A stretch of 64,000 nt of DNA from Prochlorococcus sp. AG-402-B05. GTDB taxonomy: Bacteria; Cyanobacteriota; Cyanobacteriia; PCC-6307; Cyanobiaceae. A program made the translations under genes and the position numbers. The notes beneath the pieces were generated by a model. The model was not told where the DNA came from and ran no database searches. It saw only the letters and a program-made list of their open reading frames with translations. Where the stretch lies: contig QCHK01000006.1 in the NCBI GenBank assembly GCA_003279635.1, forward strand, positions 1 through 64,000, read 5' to 3'. Shown in pieces: positions 1-7,579 of this stretch; within the stretch, counting starts at the first letter, position 1; every line of letters begins with the position of its first letter.

Positions 1-69
1 AATCATATAGATAGTCAGACGTCCCCTCTAATAAAGCTGCAAGAGTTATACGAACACTGGGAAAAGTAA
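1..69 (+). CDS. Possible 3' end of a gene cut by the window edge
   Basis: Frame 1 is open from the first base to a TAA at 67-69 and encodes 22 residues ending in LQELYEHWEK. The start lies outside the window, so neither family nor function can be named. It would be the first gene of the accessory segment. It could also be a chance open stretch. Confidence 0.25.
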   Translation, partial: NHIDSQTSPLIKLQELYEHWEK

Positions 70-500
70 GACCACAAAGAATAGCAATCAAGAAAAACTC
101 TTGAACGTATCTACTGGGATCTCGGCGACTAAATCTACAGTCTAATAGAAGAAAGAGTATTAACTACCTTTCGAAGTGGTTCACGACCACTCTAAACAAG
201 TATTTAAAGATGAGACGAATACCAACAGGAGTAGTTTTATCTTGGTTGCTGGAAGCTCGAGGATCTTGTATATGAAAAGAGGTACAAGGTAGATCCATAA
301 TTTCCAGACTGTTCGATGACGCAATGAACAACGGCATCACAACCTCTACAAGGTCAAGCATTAACAGTTAAGTACTAAGAGCACATGACGACTAACGTCG
401 CCAGAACGCTACTTGATACATACAAGGTCAATACCTAAAGGATAAAAACCATGAACATAATCATCAAACCTTACACATTTTCTTTCCTAGGATAATAAAT
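70..500. other. Intergenic stretch of the accessory segment
   Basis: No convincing gene is seen here. A 65-codon open frame on the minus strand (164-361) has no recognisable motif and no clear ribosome site. Two tiny plus-strand frames (ATG at 385, 17 aa, and ATG at 451, about 14 aa) precede the next gene; the second could be a leader peptide but nothing proves it. Confidence 0.4.
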
Positions 501-1370
501 ATGCAATTAGAAATAACTAGATTATTCACCCCGAACTATAAAGATACAGGGGTAATAGATTGGAGGTTTAACGAAGATCTACAAGTAATCTGCCAATCAC
601 TAGAAGCAAGCACAATAAGAGGTCTAGCTGAATTCGCTAAGAAGAAACTAGAACTAGAGAATGCTTATGGTGGATACGCTATCAAGATTACTGAAGCCTT
701 TATTGAGCGCGCTGAATTCGTTAAAGACGCTAAAGATGAATCTAATAAGCACAACTGGAAAGGCAAAGTGCTAATGAAGACACTAAGAAAAGGTCTTGCA
801 GAAATAGGATTCAAACCTCAGCACATAACCAAGACAATAGGTGCTGTCACTTTCATGCGTTATATCAAGCCTTCAGAGTTAGACAGCTATGAAGACTTTG
901 GTGGTGGCGTTGAAGCGTACGAAAAGGACAATGAGTTCTATCAATGGGCTAAGTCCTTAAGTGTCAGTGCTCAGTACGAGCTAAGCAATATGGAAAGTCC
1001 TCGTTCTCCTGATGTATTCGGAGGTAAGTCCTGCCATGGAGAATTAAAGGAAGTCTCAAAGAACTTCACTGAACCAGTAGGAAAGAAGAAATTAGAACGG
1101 ATTAGACAACAGTATCCAAAGATCTGGAACAGAGATAACAGAGGTGCCAAACCTAACCCAGTTAATACTCTTGAATGCGTCCCAGACTTCGACTCACTCA
1201 ACAACATTGCAGAACAAATCGTCTCACTTACCTACAACCTCGACACCGACGAAACAAAGGTTAGAGCATTCGAGATACTGAAAGGTACAGAGGACAAGAT
1301 GAAAGAGATAACAAAAATGACTCTTACTCAGGCAACAGAAAGAAAGCAACTTACTCAATCTTCTTACTAA
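501..1370 (+). CDS. Unknown 289-aa protein of the accessory segment
   Basis: I do not recognise the family. The predicted protein is soluble and highly charged, with no signal peptide or membrane segment. It has a mixed helical N-terminal half (residues about 1-125, including the segment LRKGLAEIGFKPQHITKTIGA) and a Lys/Arg-rich middle (about 180-215) that could bind nucleic acid. The C-terminus is helical and polar. It is the largest gene in a run of small same-strand genes upstream of a serine recombinase, which suggests an accessory or replication-type protein of a mobile element; this is inference. The ATG at 501 is the first in frame. Confidence 0.7.
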   Translation: MQLEITRLFTPNYKDTGVIDWRFNEDLQVICQSLEASTIRGLAEFAKKKLELENAYGGYAIKITEAFIERAEFVKDAKDESNKHNWKGKVLMKTLRKGLAEIGFKPQHITKTIGAVTFMRYIKPSELDSYEDFGGGVEAYEKDNEFYQWAKSLSVSAQYELSNMESPRSPDVFGGKSCHGELKEVSKNFTEPVGKKKLERIRQQYPKIWNRDNRGAKPNPVNTLECVPDFDSLNNIAEQIVSLTYNLDTDETKVRAFEILKGTEDKMKEITKMTLTQATERKQLTQSSY

Positions 1371-1392
1371 TCACCACCAACAACAAACACAC

Positions 1393-1551
1393 ATGCACAA
1401 CGATCAAAACAAAGAGACAGCTTCAATAAGTGAGATAAGGTTTTGGTCTGCTGGAAAGATCACCGAGTCCGCTTACAAACAGATCAAGCAACACCAAGCA
1501 AACAAAGAAACAACATACGTAAAGGCAATGCTTAATGAATGGATTGTCTAA
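1393..1551 (+). CDS. Small unknown protein, 52 aa
   Basis: ATG at 1393 to TAA at 1549-1551 gives a 52-residue charged peptide beginning MHNDQNKETASISEIRFWSA. It lies 22 bp after the 289-aa gene on the same strand, so the two may be co-transcribed. The spacing of aromatic and charged residues is protein-like (EIRFWSAGKI...AYKQIKQHQ...YVKAMLNEWIV). No family is recognised. Confidence 0.5.
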   Translation: MHNDQNKETASISEIRFWSAGKITESAYKQIKQHQANKETTYVKAMLNEWIV

Positions 1552-1603
1552 TCAAGTACCTACTCAGTCAAATCTTTATTTACTTAGATTTTAATTTACC
1601 TAA

Positions 1604-1735
1604 ATGACTAATCGAACCTACAAACAACTACAAATTAGCAATTACAAAGACTTCCTAACCCCTAAAGACACCAGTAAAGACCAGCTAAAACTAAATAACT
1701 ACATCATCACCCATAGATTAAAAATAGGAGAGTAA
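1604..1735 (+). CDS. Small unknown protein, 43 aa
   Basis: ATG at 1604 to TAA at 1733-1735 encodes 43 residues beginning MTNRTYKQLQISNYKDFLTP. The composition is charged and rich in Asn, Thr and Lys, without membrane segments. It ends 3 bp before the next small gene, and a GGAG inside its last codons is well placed as that gene's ribosome site, which supports a compact operon. Function unknown; a chance frame is possible. Confidence 0.4.
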   Translation: MTNRTYKQLQISNYKDFLTPKDTSKDQLKLNNYIITHRLKIGE

Positions 1736-1738
1736 ACC

Positions 1739-1894
1739 ATGAAACACAAACCAGAGAAGGTTAAAGAAGCGTTCCAACTCAAAGCAAATCTCGGAGATAG
1801 AGAGATACGAATGATCCGAGCTAGTGCCATGGGTGTCTCCTTGTATGAGTATGAGAAGACGTTAAAGGATATAGGTAGGTATGACTTTGAGTAA
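1739..1894 (+). CDS. Small unknown protein, 51 aa
   Basis: ATG at 1739 to TAA at 1892-1894 encodes 51 residues. A GGAGAG ribosome site lies about 7 bases upstream, inside the end of the previous small gene. The sequence (VKEAFQLKANLGDREIRMIR, then SAMGVSLYEYEKTLKDIGRY) looks like two or three helices and could be a small DNA-binding or regulatory protein. That is inference only, and no family is recognised. Confidence 0.5.
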   Translation: MKHKPEKVKEAFQLKANLGDREIRMIRASAMGVSLYEYEKTLKDIGRYDFE

Positions 1895-1976
1895 GCCTAT
1901 CAATTATTAAATGTCTACTGATAGTTGAAAGACCAAATAGGTGAAGTCTTTAAAAGCACCCTAGAACCATTAAAAA

Positions 1977-2049
1977 AGCCCGCTTCTTGCGGCTACGTTA
2001 TTTACTTGCGGACTAGGAGAGGAGTTGTGACCCTGTTAACTTCTAGTCC
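1977..2049 (+). ncRNA. Structured leader with two stem-loops
   Basis: The gap between the 51-aa gene and the 100-aa gene holds two hairpins on the plus strand. The first is AGCCcGC-TTCTT-GCGGCT (1977-1994), with one bulged C. The second pairs GGACTAGGAG (2010-2019) with CTTCTAGTCC (2040-2049): ten pairs including one G-U, with a 20-base loop. No U-tract follows either one, so they are not typical terminators. They may form a 5' leader for the gene at 2079 or a small RNA. Confidence 0.35.
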
Positions 2050-2078
2050 TTCAAAAAATTCCAAAAAATAAAATTAAA

Positions 2079-2381
2079 ATGACAAGAACAGATGCAATAC
2101 AGGCAGCTCACGGCTTATCGCTAGACGAGGCAGTTAAGGTTCTAATGTTTAACCACCAAGGTGCTCAGTGGATTAAAGGTGTTGATAGCTTTTATCTTCA
2201 AGATGCAATGGATGAGTACACAGAGAGAATCAAAAACCTACCCACTTCCACAGTCAGGAACTTCGTCAAGTACATCAAGACTGATTACTGGGCTAAGCCT
2301 GACGAGGATATCTCTAAAGCAGACTTCGAGGCGCGCTGGCATAAAGGACAGAGAATATTGACTAGAAACAAGACCTCTTGA
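2079..2381 (+). CDS. Unknown 100-aa protein of the accessory segment
   Basis: A soluble, charged protein of 100 residues starting MTRTDAIQAAHGLSLDEAVK. No known motif is seen. The body (about residues 20-90) alternates aromatic and charged residues and probably folds as helices. A leader with two stem-loops precedes it and an AT-rich run lies just before the ATG, with no strong Shine-Dalgarno site. It sits between the small-gene run and the serine recombinase and is probably part of the same mobile or accessory unit. An overlapping frame at 2161-2361 is a shadow. Confidence 0.6.
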   Translation: MTRTDAIQAAHGLSLDEAVKVLMFNHQGAQWIKGVDSFYLQDAMDEYTERIKNLPTSTVRNFVKYIKTDYWAKPDEDISKADFEARWHKGQRILTRNKTS

Positions 2382-2501
2382 TTACAACTTAAATCTTTCA
2401 AGCCTCATATCGTATGCAGCTGATCGCAATTTACCCCTCGGGTGGGGTCGTCTTTTCTGTAGTTAACGTCGTTTTTGGGTTTACCTATAACTCTGACTAA
2501 A

Positions 2502-2583
2502 ATACGACACTTTATGTGTAGTTTTTAAATTGTTTATCGCTTAATACGACAGTATCGTATAAGGTCTAGAAGTATAAACGACA
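2502..2583. promoter_or_regulatory. Repeated ATACGACA motifs and inverted repeat before the recombinase
   Basis: The motif ATACGACA occurs at 2502-2509 and again at 2544-2551, 42 bp apart. A related ATAAACGACA lies at 2574-2583. The second copy forms a perfect inverted repeat with TCGTAT at 2555-2560 (6-bp arms, 5-bp spacer). Serine resolvases commonly recombine and autoregulate at inverted-repeat sites next to their own gene, so this is a candidate recombination or operator site. The assignment is inference from position and symmetry. Confidence 0.35.
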
Positions 2584-2592
2584 TTTGCAGTG

Positions 2593-3138
2593 ATGAAAGT
2601 AGGGTACGCAAGGGTTTCAAGCTCAGGACAGTCCCTTGGAGTTCAGCTTGAAGCACTTAAAAAGATTGGCTGCAAGAAGATTTTCCAAGAGAAAGTATCT
2701 GGTACATCCACTCAAGGCAGAGACCAATTAAGAGAGTGCCTTGACTTTGTCAGAGACTCCGATGAATTCTGTTTTACAAGAGTTGATAGGGTTGCTCGTT
2801 CAGTATTGGATCTCCAGTTGATAGTTAAAGAGTTATCTGACAAAGGTGTTCTACTAACTGCAACTGAACAGCCGATCTCAACAAAGGATGCTACTTCTAA
2901 ATGCTTCTTGGACATGCTTGGTGTGTTCGCCGAACTCGAAACCAACCTCCGCAAAGAGAGGCAGGCAGAGGGGATAGCAAGAGCTAAAGAGAAGGGTGTT
3001 TACAAGGGAAGAAGATCAAATATTGATGTCGAACAAATTAAGAAAATGAAAGAGGAAGGGTTAGGAGCAACTGCCATAGCAAAGCAATTGAACATACACA
3101 GAGACAGCGTTTATCGCCTACTCAAGAAAGCAGGTTAA
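2593..3138 (+). CDS. Serine recombinase (resolvase/invertase family)
   Basis: This is a 181-aa small serine recombinase that would cut and rejoin DNA through a covalent 5'-phosphoserine intermediate. The N-terminal catalytic domain shows YARVSSSGQS with the likely nucleophile at Ser9, a GRDQL segment, and the arginine-bearing FTRVDRVARS motif near residues 60-70. The ELETNLRKERQAEGIARAKEKG segment is the typical link helix, followed by GRR and a C-terminal helix-turn-helix (about 145-178). The length matches Tn3-type resolvases and DNA invertases. A GTG lies three bases earlier (2590); I chose the ATG at 2593. It marks the segment as mobile or formerly mobile; no terminal repeats or transposase are visible. 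Confidence 0.92.
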   Translation: MKVGYARVSSSGQSLGVQLEALKKIGCKKIFQEKVSGTSTQGRDQLRECLDFVRDSDEFCFTRVDRVARSVLDLQLIVKELSDKGVLLTATEQPISTKDATSKCFLDMLGVFAELETNLRKERQAEGIARAKEKGVYKGRRSNIDVEQIKKMKEEGLGATAIAKQLNIHRDSVYRLLKKAG

Positions 3139-3577
3139 GTATAATTTTCTCGCATCCCATCACTTTTAAATTAGCTCAAATAATTAACGTCTACTTGTCA
3201 TGATCAGTTTGATGTTTGCGATAAGATCAACTACCGATATCAGAGGGCTATGATTTTGTTGTCTTGAACTTAAGCATGAAAGAGCCATGCTCACGACGAC
3301 TCTTCCTTACTTAGTTTGGTGACCACTGCTAAGCACCTAACCAATTAATTGTCGCTCTGGTGGGCATGAAACCGTGGATCAAGAGTATTAAGTCTTAGTG
3401 AATATGTATCTACCTGAGCACAATGCTCTCACTGGCAAGCATTATTGAGCGCTTCCTATGTGATCTGTTCGTGCATATGAAACTGAGCTAGACTTGCCTT
3501 AAATGAGAAATCTAGTGAGCATCTAGAGGTTAATTTACCCAAACTTTACCCAAGCCCAGCATCTATACTGACATCCC
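3139..3577. other. Non-coding stretch at the edge of the accessory segment
   Basis: No open frame of useful length exists on either strand. The DNA looks less AT-rich than the core intergenic regions. It holds small inverted repeats: AGCATG/CATGCT (3273-3278 and 3286-3291) and GAGCA-CAA-TGCTC (3416-3428). It may be a decayed gene, an element boundary or an RNA. I see no tRNA fold in it. Confidence 0.45.
3534..3553 (+). repeat. Tandem TTTACCCAA repeat upstream of the EVE gene
   Basis: TTTACCCAA occurs at 3534-3542 and 3545-3553, an 11-bp period ending 24 bp before the ATG at 3578. The 8-bp repeats with 3-bp spacing resemble the layout of cyanobacterial Pho boxes. Each repeat matches that consensus at only seven of eight positions and the usual third repeat is absent, so this is a tentative regulatory site. 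Confidence 0.3.
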
Positions 3578-4051
3578 ATGGCACAAAAGGAGATTAACTA
3601 CTGGCTAATGAAAAGTGAGCCAGATGCTTACAGTATTAAAGATTTAGAAAAAGAAAAAGAAACTCTCTGGGATGGAATTCGAAATTATCAGGCTAGAAAC
3701 TTTATGAGGTCAATGGAAATTGGTGATCAAGCTTTTTTTTATCATTCAAATACTAAACCACCTGGAATAGTTGGTCTGATGGAAATTATTGAAAAAAACT
3801 TAATCGACCCATTTCAGTTTGATGAAAGTTCAAAATATTTTGACAAAAAATCAAAAAGAGATAACCCTCGTTGGGATTGCGTGAAGACTAAATATATCTG
3901 TGAATTTAAAAGTATGATTACTTTAAAGGAGCTATCTGAAACTTATACGTCTGAAGAACTCACTCTAGTTCGTAAAGGGAATAGGCTATCAATTATGCCA
4001 ATTAATAAAGATATCGCTTTGGAGCTTCTCATAAAGTTCAAGAAAAATTAA
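3578..4051 (+). CDS. EVE domain-containing protein
   Basis: A 157-aa single-domain protein of the EVE (PUA-like, formerly DUF55) family, whose members are thought to bind modified bases in RNA or DNA. Family hallmarks are visible: YWLMKSEPDAYSI at the N-terminus, WDGIRNYQARNFMR near residues 31-44, GDQAFFYHSNTKPPGIVG (about 49-66), and the final RKGNRLSIMPI segment. The length is normal for the family. It is the first core gene after the accessory segment and converges with the DUF2811 gene, leaving only 1 bp between them. The substrate cannot be read from the sequence. Confidence 0.9.
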   Translation: MAQKEINYWLMKSEPDAYSIKDLEKEKETLWDGIRNYQARNFMRSMEIGDQAFFYHSNTKPPGIVGLMEIIEKNLIDPFQFDESSKYFDKKSKRDNPRWDCVKTKYICEFKSMITLKELSETYTSEELTLVRKGNRLSIMPINKDIALELLIKFKKN

Positions 4052-4052
4052 C

Positions 4053-4316
4053 TCAAAAAGAATGAGCTCCAAACATATTGTCAATATAAAGACGTGTTAT
4101 CAATCTGGAATTGATGCCATTTTGAATTAGAAACCCTGCAAGCGCAGCTTGTAAAAGCCTGTATTGATCCCAATTGGGGTGTTTCTCAATGTAAACCTTC
4201 ATCGCTTGTTGAATTTGCTTTGGTATTTCTGTTTGAAAACTAATTGTATCCTCAGATTCCAAAACATCCGAACTTTGCATCAAGCTTTTATCTTCCGTAA
4301 AATCAATATTTTTCAT
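4053..4316 (-). CDS. DUF2811 family protein
   Basis: An 87-aa cyanobacterial protein of the DUF2811 type. The core region contains ISFQTEIPKQIQQAMKVYIEKHPNWDQYRLLQAALAGFLIQNG-like text (residues about 25-68) in which EIP, HPNWDQ and FLIQNG are the family hallmarks. The N-terminal 24 residues are acidic and variable. No catalytic motif is visible and the function is unknown. It is transcribed towards the EVE gene. The helical core resembles small DNA-binding or antitoxin-like folds, but that is only a guess. Confidence 0.8.
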   Translation of the reverse strand: MKNIDFTEDKSLMQSSDVLESEDTISFQTEIPKQIQQAMKVYIEKHPNWDQYRLLQAALAGFLIQNGINSRLITRLYIDNMFGAHSF

Positions 4317-4618
4317 TTAAAAATCTCTTAGAAAATTTAATCCATCAGCAAACTACTACCAAAATCAGATCTGTAAAAAACATTTTCTCGGGCAGTCTCA
4401 TTCTCAGATCAAGTACTCAACTGCTTTCCAAAAGAATTTATAAGAATTACTTATCGTTGGCATTAGACTTATTTGATAGGCAAATTTAAATTATCAACCT
4501 CAACTCTTTCCACAGTAATTAGTTTTAACTTCATTAATCGGATTAATCCTGTGGAAAAGCTGTGAGATAAATCCAGTTAGATTTGGGGGGAAATTGAAAA
4601 ACTTTTAGTTAAGTTCTC
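4317..4618. other. Intergenic region with two DnaA-box-like sites
   Basis: This 302-bp stretch contains no gene. It carries CTTTCCACAG (4506-4515) and, in the opposite orientation, CTGTGGAAAAG (4549-4559). The second contains TTTTCCACA on the minus strand, which fits the DnaA-box consensus TTWTNCACA; the first differs by one base. A short tandem ATTAATCGG/ATTAATCCT lies between them. There is no other sign of an origin. Confidence 0.35.
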
Positions 4619-4999
4619 TCACAAATAGTCTGAATCCCACATTGTTCTCATTGCATTCACAACATTGTTAGTCACATGTCTAGGCCAATAGACCTCTGCT
4701 CCTCGATTAAACAGACCACTAGCACTCAAGATCAACTTAAGATTCCATCCATATTGATCACCATTCAAAATGGCTAACCAAGGCCTACGTTCTAATTCCA
4801 AAGTTATATCCTCATCGCCCATTAATTGATCCTTCACTAATTTGTATTGATCACACAATTCCATTACTACCTCAACTAAAATTTTCCATTCAGATTTATT
4901 CAACTCTATTGCCCATGTTTCTCCTCCTATAAGCGTAGAAAAGTTATCTCTTGATGAATCAAAAATTATTCTCCAACCCGGACCTTCTTTTTTGATCAC
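4619..4999 (-). CDS. DUF1818 family protein
   Basis: A 126-aa protein of the cyanobacterial and plastid-lineage DUF1818 family. The signature blocks are GPGWRIIFDSSRDNFSTLIGG near the N-terminus, WAIELNKSEWKIL (about 29-41) and ELERRPWLAILNG (about 69-81). No catalytic residues or membrane segments are evident and the role is unknown. The gene begins immediately after rpoZ on the same strand: rpoZ ends at 5000 and this start codon is at 4999. The two are therefore probably co-transcribed, which ties the protein loosely to the transcription machinery. Confidence 0.85.
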   Translation of the reverse strand: MIKKEGPGWRIIFDSSRDNFSTLIGGETWAIELNKSEWKILVEVVMELCDQYKLVKDQLMGDEDITLELERRPWLAILNGDQYGWNLKLILSASGLFNRGAEVYWPRHVTNNVVNAMRTMWDSDYL

Positions 5000-5233
5000 C
5001 TAACCAGGTAATAAATCAGGTTGATCTTGTTCATCACTTAGTTCAATTATGGATCTTTGTACTGGCTTAACTGTGGATTCTTCTAAAAGTCCATCGAAAT
5101 CGTCAAATCTCCTTTGCTTTGCTCTAAAAGCAATCCTCACAGTAGTGAGGTAGCGATTAGTGGAGTGTCTGATGAGACTCTCGCCTCTTTTTGCTAGATC
5201 GTTGGAATTCAATCCTGAACCTGACTTAATCAC
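5000..5233 (-). CDS. rpoZ: RNA polymerase omega subunit
   Basis: The small omega subunit stabilises assembly of beta' in RNA polymerase. The conserved body is clear: [20 protein letters not shown], then [20 protein letters not shown], then [20 protein letters not shown]. With a GTG start at 5233 the protein is 77 aa, the usual cyanobacterial size. The frame is open further upstream (to 5395, 131 codons), but that extension would run into the divergent Hsp70-like gene and has no omega-like sequence. The exact start remains uncertain; TTG at the LNSNDL codon is another option. It is followed directly by DUF1818. Confidence 0.85.
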   Translation of the reverse strand: MIKSGSGLNSNDLAKRGESLIRHSTNRYLTTVRIAFRAKQRRFDDFDGLLEESTVKPVQRSIIELSDEQDQPDLLPG

Positions 5234-5378
5234 ACTTAAAACTTTTTGCTGATTTATTCTAGGAGAGAATCGTTCATTTATATATTTTTCACCAAATAAT
5301 AAGTTTGATGTTAGTTTTTCTAGACTATCTTGTGACTGATTGAGTCTTCTTGCACCTATTAAAAATTCACTAAGAAAG

Positions 5379-7004
5379 ATGGAAAAAAATAACATTGGTC
5401 AATTAGAAAACACCCTTCAGCGTGAAATCAATAAAAATGTTTTTGGAACATTAGCCATCGATTTAGGAAGTTCAACAACAGTTGTTGTTTTTCAAAAAGA
5501 AAATGGGGAGCCTCCTGAACTTTTAGATCTACCTCCAATTAGTCGAGCGATTGGAGAGATACCAAGTTTAATTTGGAAGTCATCAGAAAAAGAAGAATCT
5601 TATTTAATTGGACAACAAATTATAGATTTAAATCTCATTAATGAAAAAGAAAATAACTTAAGTCAAGATTTTAAAAGATGGATAGGATCTAAGGAAATTG
5701 AACCTATATATGATTCAAAAATCACCCCAGAAAAAGCAGGTGAGATTTTAATTCACAGTATTTGGGAGAAAGTCTCGCAAAAGGTCAACATCAAAAGACT
5801 AGTATTAACTGCTCCAGTAGATACATATCGAGAATATAGAACTTGGTTAGTCAATGTATGTAATTCCTTAGAAGTAAAAGAAATTGCTTTGGTTGATGAA
5901 CCCACTGCTGCTGCAATGGGAGCTGGACTAGAGCCTGGGTCAACATTACTTGTTTTAGATTTTGGAGGAAGCACAATTGACATGTCAATTGTTTCTTTAG
6001 AGGGAGGAGAAGGACAAGCTTCACCAATTGCACAGCTTGTTAGATTTGATGGCAATAATTTAGAGGGAAAAAGTACACAAGTTCTTCGCACAGCAAAAGT
6101 TCTAGGTAAATCAGGGCTTCGGTTAGGAGGAAAAGATATAGATAGATGGATATTTCATCATTTATTACCACAAGAAAATTCAACCAATTCAATCTTGCGA
6201 AAGGCCGAGGAGCTTAAATGTGAATTAAGCAATACTAATATAAAAGAGACGTTGGTTATCACTAAAAAAGTAAAAAATATTCAGAATGAAGAAAAGTTTT
6301 TAAAACTATCTAAAAAAGGACTTGAAGAATTACTTATAGAAAAAGGACTCCTAAAAAGTATTGAAAAGCTTTTCATACAAACAATTAATATCGCAAAACG
6401 AAATTCATTTGAATTAAAAGATCTTGATAGCGTTGTCTTAGTCGGAGGAGGATCTCGTATACCTTTAATTAAAAATTATTTAAGTGATATCTGCAATTCC
6501 ATCCCTTTTTTGACCCCTCCACCTATTGAAGCAATTGCATTGGGAGCATTAAACCTCACTCCAGGCGTTCAAATAAAAGATGTTCTTAACAAAGGGGTAA
6601 GTTTAAGATGCTGGAATAAAAAAAATGAAAAGCATATATGGCATCCTCTTTTTCTAGCAGGTCAGACATGGCCAACAAATAAACCTTTAGAAATAATTTT
6701 AGCTGCAAGTATAAATAATCAATTAAGCATAGATTTAATCATTGGAGAACCTCAGGAAGAAGGGTCAAATGAGATTATTTATATTAATGGACTACCCACT
6801 TTAACAACAATAGAATCCAAGGATAAAATCAAGAAGATAAATAATACTATTATTTCAATCCCTGTAGACCCTCCTGGTGAAATTGGTCAAGATTGTATTA
6901 AATTAATTTTTAATATTAATGATCATTGTCAACTTGAGGTTGAGGGTGTCGATTTACGTAATAATAAAGAGATAACAAAACAAAATCTCGGAGAGATAAG
7001 ATAA
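5379..7004 (+). CDS. Hsp70-family (DnaK-like) protein
   Basis: A 541-aa Hsp70-type ATPase, shorter than canonical DnaK (about 635 aa). The nucleotide-binding domain is recognisable: [14 protein letters not shown] (phosphate 1), [14 protein letters not shown] (connect), [15 protein letters not shown] (phosphate 2) and [13 protein letters not shown] (adenosine). The region after residue about 400 is a divergent, shortened substrate-binding part without the DnaK lid. It is probably a specialised cyanobacterial chaperone whose client is unknown. I chose ATG 5379 (MEKNN) over an upstream TTG at 5340, which would overlap the long rpoZ reading frame. It is divergent from rpoZ. Confidence 0.88.
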   Translation: MEKNNIGQLENTLQREINKNVFGTLAIDLGSSTTVVVFQKENGEPPELLDLPPISRAIGEIPSLIWKSSEKEESYLIGQQIIDLNLINEKENNLSQDFKRWIGSKEIEPIYDSKITPEKAGEILIHSIWEKVSQKVNIKRLVLTAPVDTYREYRTWLVNVCNSLEVKEIALVDEPTAAAMGAGLEPGSTLLVLDFGGSTIDMSIVSLEGGEGQASPIAQLVRFDGNNLEGKSTQVLRTAKVLGKSGLRLGGKDIDRWIFHHLLPQENSTNSILRKAEELKCELSNTNIKETLVITKKVKNIQNEEKFLKLSKKGLEELLIEKGLLKSIEKLFIQTINIAKRNSFELKDLDSVVLVGGGSRIPLIKNYLSDICNSIPFLTPPPIEAIALGALNLTPGVQIKDVLNKGVSLRCWNKKNEKHIWHPLFLAGQTWPTNKPLEIILAASINNQLSIDLIIGEPQEEGSNEIIYINGLPTLTTIESKDKIKKINNTIISIPVDPPGEIGQDCIKLIFNINDHCQLEVEGVDLRNNKEITKQNLGEIR

Positions 7005-7026
7005 TTTTTTTATTTTTTTATCTTAA

Positions 7027-7579
7027 TCATTCATAGTTTTTACATAAAAAGATACCCTCTTCATCATTAACTTCTCTCAATCTAAGATCAATTGTCTCAT
7101 CTTTACTGATAGGTGCTTTCGCCCACAAAACCTTGTTGAGCTAGGATTTCTCGGTGGGTGGAACTATCTACCATCGCAAGAAGCGTAACTCTTCTTGCTC
7201 TACCCCATGAATGTAGGGCTTCCAATGCAGCTTTGATCATTCTCCCTGTGTATATAACAACATCATCTAAAACAACCTCTCTATCATCAACTGAAGATGG
7301 TAAATCAATCACTTGGTTAATGCGAGTTCCTAACCTCGCAAGATCATCTCTATGAAAAGTAGGATCTAAACAACCATTCTCAATTAGGTGGCAAGATAGT
7401 TCATCATAATATCTTACTAATAGTTTAGAGGAATAAACTCCTCTGGTTGTTATTCAAATAAGAAATAAAGAACTAATATTTGGAATCTTTTCCAAGATTT
7501 GAGAAGCCAATCTTTTTTGGGTTCTATCAAGTTATTTTTTTGAAAGAATTTCTATCTTTTTTTTGGCTTCGTCTGATAT
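7027..7579 (-). pseudogene. pyrR: Degraded pyrR (pyrimidine regulator/uracil phosphoribosyltransferase)
   Basis: Reading the minus strand from 7579 gives a nearly full PyrR: KIEILSKK, stop, LDRTQKRLASQILEKIP, then SSLFLI, stop, ITTRGV (normally GIPTRGV). It continues LDPTFHRDDLARLGTRI, VIDLPSSVDDREVV and ALHSWGRARRVTLLAMVD. A frameshift then puts the conserved tail (KDETIDLRLREVNDEEG) in another frame, ending at TGA 7027-7029. There are two in-frame stops and one frameshift, and the start codon position reads ATA. The PRPP-loop text is VVLDDVVIYTGR instead of VVLVDDVIYTGR. So many lesions rule out a single sequencing error. The total span of about 184 codons equals the normal gene length. It lies divergent to gpmI, the usual picocyanobacterial neighbour. 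Confidence 0.9.

Noticed and set aside
164-361. 65-codon minus-strand open frame in the accessory segment
   Set aside because: No motif, no clear ribosome site and no neighbour arrangement supporting it; likely a chance frame.
385-495. Two very short plus-strand frames before the 289-aa gene, one possibly a leader peptide
   Set aside because: Only 14-17 codons each; nothing beyond position supports translation.
3139-3577. tRNA or attachment site at the island border
   Set aside because: No cloverleaf with a T-arm GTTCRA motif could be found on either strand.
5234-5395. N-terminal extension of rpoZ to 131 aa
   Set aside because: The extra residues show no omega-like sequence and would overlap the divergent Hsp70-like gene; the family length fits 77 aa.
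7158-7355. Plus-strand open frame over the pyrR remnant
   Set aside because: It is the antisense shadow of the pyrR pseudogene, whose minus-strand text clearly matches PyrR.
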